In this document: in pieces, positions 5,846 to 6,197 of the stretch | Layout of the letters: the number at the start of each line of letters is the position of its first letter | Numbering within the stretch: the stretch's first letter is position 1 | NCBI GenBank assembly: GCA_027083715.1 | Contig: JALWNR010000182.1 | Span: 1-6,197 of the forward strand | DNA length: 6,197 nucleotides | Reading direction: 5' to 3' | Source: Bacteroidales bacterium | Lineage (GTDB): Bacteria; Bacteroidota; Bacteroidia; Bacteroidales; NBLH01 | Program-made: the position numbers and the translations under genes | Notes under the pieces: model-generated | Database searches by the model: none | Told to the model about the DNA's origin: nothing | Seen by the model: only the letters and a program-made list of their open reading frames with translations

Positions 5846-6197
5846 TTAGATTTCCCATTTTATTTCTTCAAAGCCTTTTTCATAAGCAATTTTTCGCGAG
5901 AGCAAGAAAAAGTAGTCTGATAAACGGTTGATGTATTTAATAAGTTCTTTGCTTATTTTGTGTTTAGTTGATAATTTAATAATCAGGCGCTCAGCTCTGC
6001 GGCAAACGCTACGGCATACATGACAATATGCTACGGATTGTTCTCCTCCGGGAAGTACAAAACTTTTTAATTTTGGTAAATAATTATCAAGCTTGTCCAT
6101 TTCTTGCTCAATTTCCTGGATATCCTTTTCGGTTATTTCAGGCATTTTAAATTTAACTTCTTTATCGCCAAGGGACAAGAGTGAACCAATATTAAAA
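5846..6197 (-). CDS. Cob(I)alamin adenosyltransferase, PduO type (C-terminal part, cut by window edge)
   Basis: This enzyme moves the adenosyl group of ATP onto cob(I)alamin to make coenzyme B12 (EC 2.5.1.17). About 117 residues are visible, and the reading frame stays open to the right edge, starting FNIGSLLSLG, which matches the family's 'LF.IGa.La' helix. The diagnostic parts are present: FVLPGG, then the arginine-rich helix CRSVCRRAERLIIKL that binds ATP and cobalamin in PduO-type enzymes, then YINRLSDYFFLLSRKIAYEKG, and a short tryptophan-containing tail (IKWEI). The family is usually about 180-190 residues, so roughly 65-75 N-terminal residues, including the ATP-binding P-loop-like start, lie outside the window. 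A TTG at 6178 is not the start. The helix has a C-x2-C-x3-C spacing (CHVCRSVC), a point of mild interest. The type (PduO rather than CobA/BtuR or EutT) is clear from these motifs. Confidence 0.95.
   Translation of the reverse strand, partial: FNIGSLLSLGDKEVKFKMPEITEKDIQEIEQEMDKLDNYLPKLKSFVLPGGEQSVAYCHVCRSVCRRAERLIIKLSTKHKISKELIKYINRLSDYFFLLSRKIAYEKGFEEIKWEI

Noticed and set aside
6176..6178. TTG as start of the adenosyltransferase
   Set aside because: The frame stays open upstream to the window edge with family-like residues (FNIGSLLS), so the gene is simply cut off.

Overview
The window is AT-rich. It has long leader and spacer hairpins, almost no Shine-Dalgarno sequences and a Bacteroidota-like promoter candidate. 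Protein styles also fit: small outer-membrane barrels ending in F, a lipoprotein with an LNAC lipobox, and a PduO-type adenosyltransferase. All of this points to a member of the Bacteroidota; a genus cannot be named from this sequence.

Layout, left to right. Positions 1-1044 (+) hold the 3' end of a NarL-type sensor histidine kinase and its complete LuxR/NarL-type response regulator, overlapping by 14 nt. Positions 1045-1380 are a GC-richer stretch with fold-back structure, which also contains a doubtful 55-codon ORF on the minus strand. Positions 1381-3393 (+) are a probable two-gene unit: a TorF/Gcw_chp-like outer-membrane porin and an Amt ammonium channel. Positions 3394-3665 separate convergent genes and are mostly one 158-bp imperfect palindrome. 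Positions 3666-5456 (-) are a second two-gene unit: an exported HAD-family phosphatase lipoprotein followed 6 nt later by a small outer-membrane protein resembling DUF2490. Positions 5457-5845 are non-coding; they hold a perfect 10-bp dyad just upstream of the phosphatase and several smaller inverted repeats. Positions 5846-6197 (-) are the C-terminal part of a cob(I)alamin adenosyltransferase that runs off the window edge.

Functionally, the porin and Amt would form an outer-plus-inner membrane route for ammonium (inference from pairing and family). The phosphatase and barrel protein would form an envelope pair of unknown substrate. The kinase/regulator pair is a complete signalling output, but nothing in the sequence proves that it controls the ammonium genes.

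The protein-coding genes belong to known families. The least explained material is in the spacers: the 158-bp palindrome, the fold-back small ORF, the competing ACGT inverted repeats, and the dyad upstream of the phosphatase. I see no CRISPR array, tRNA, rRNA, transposase, phage gene or defence system.
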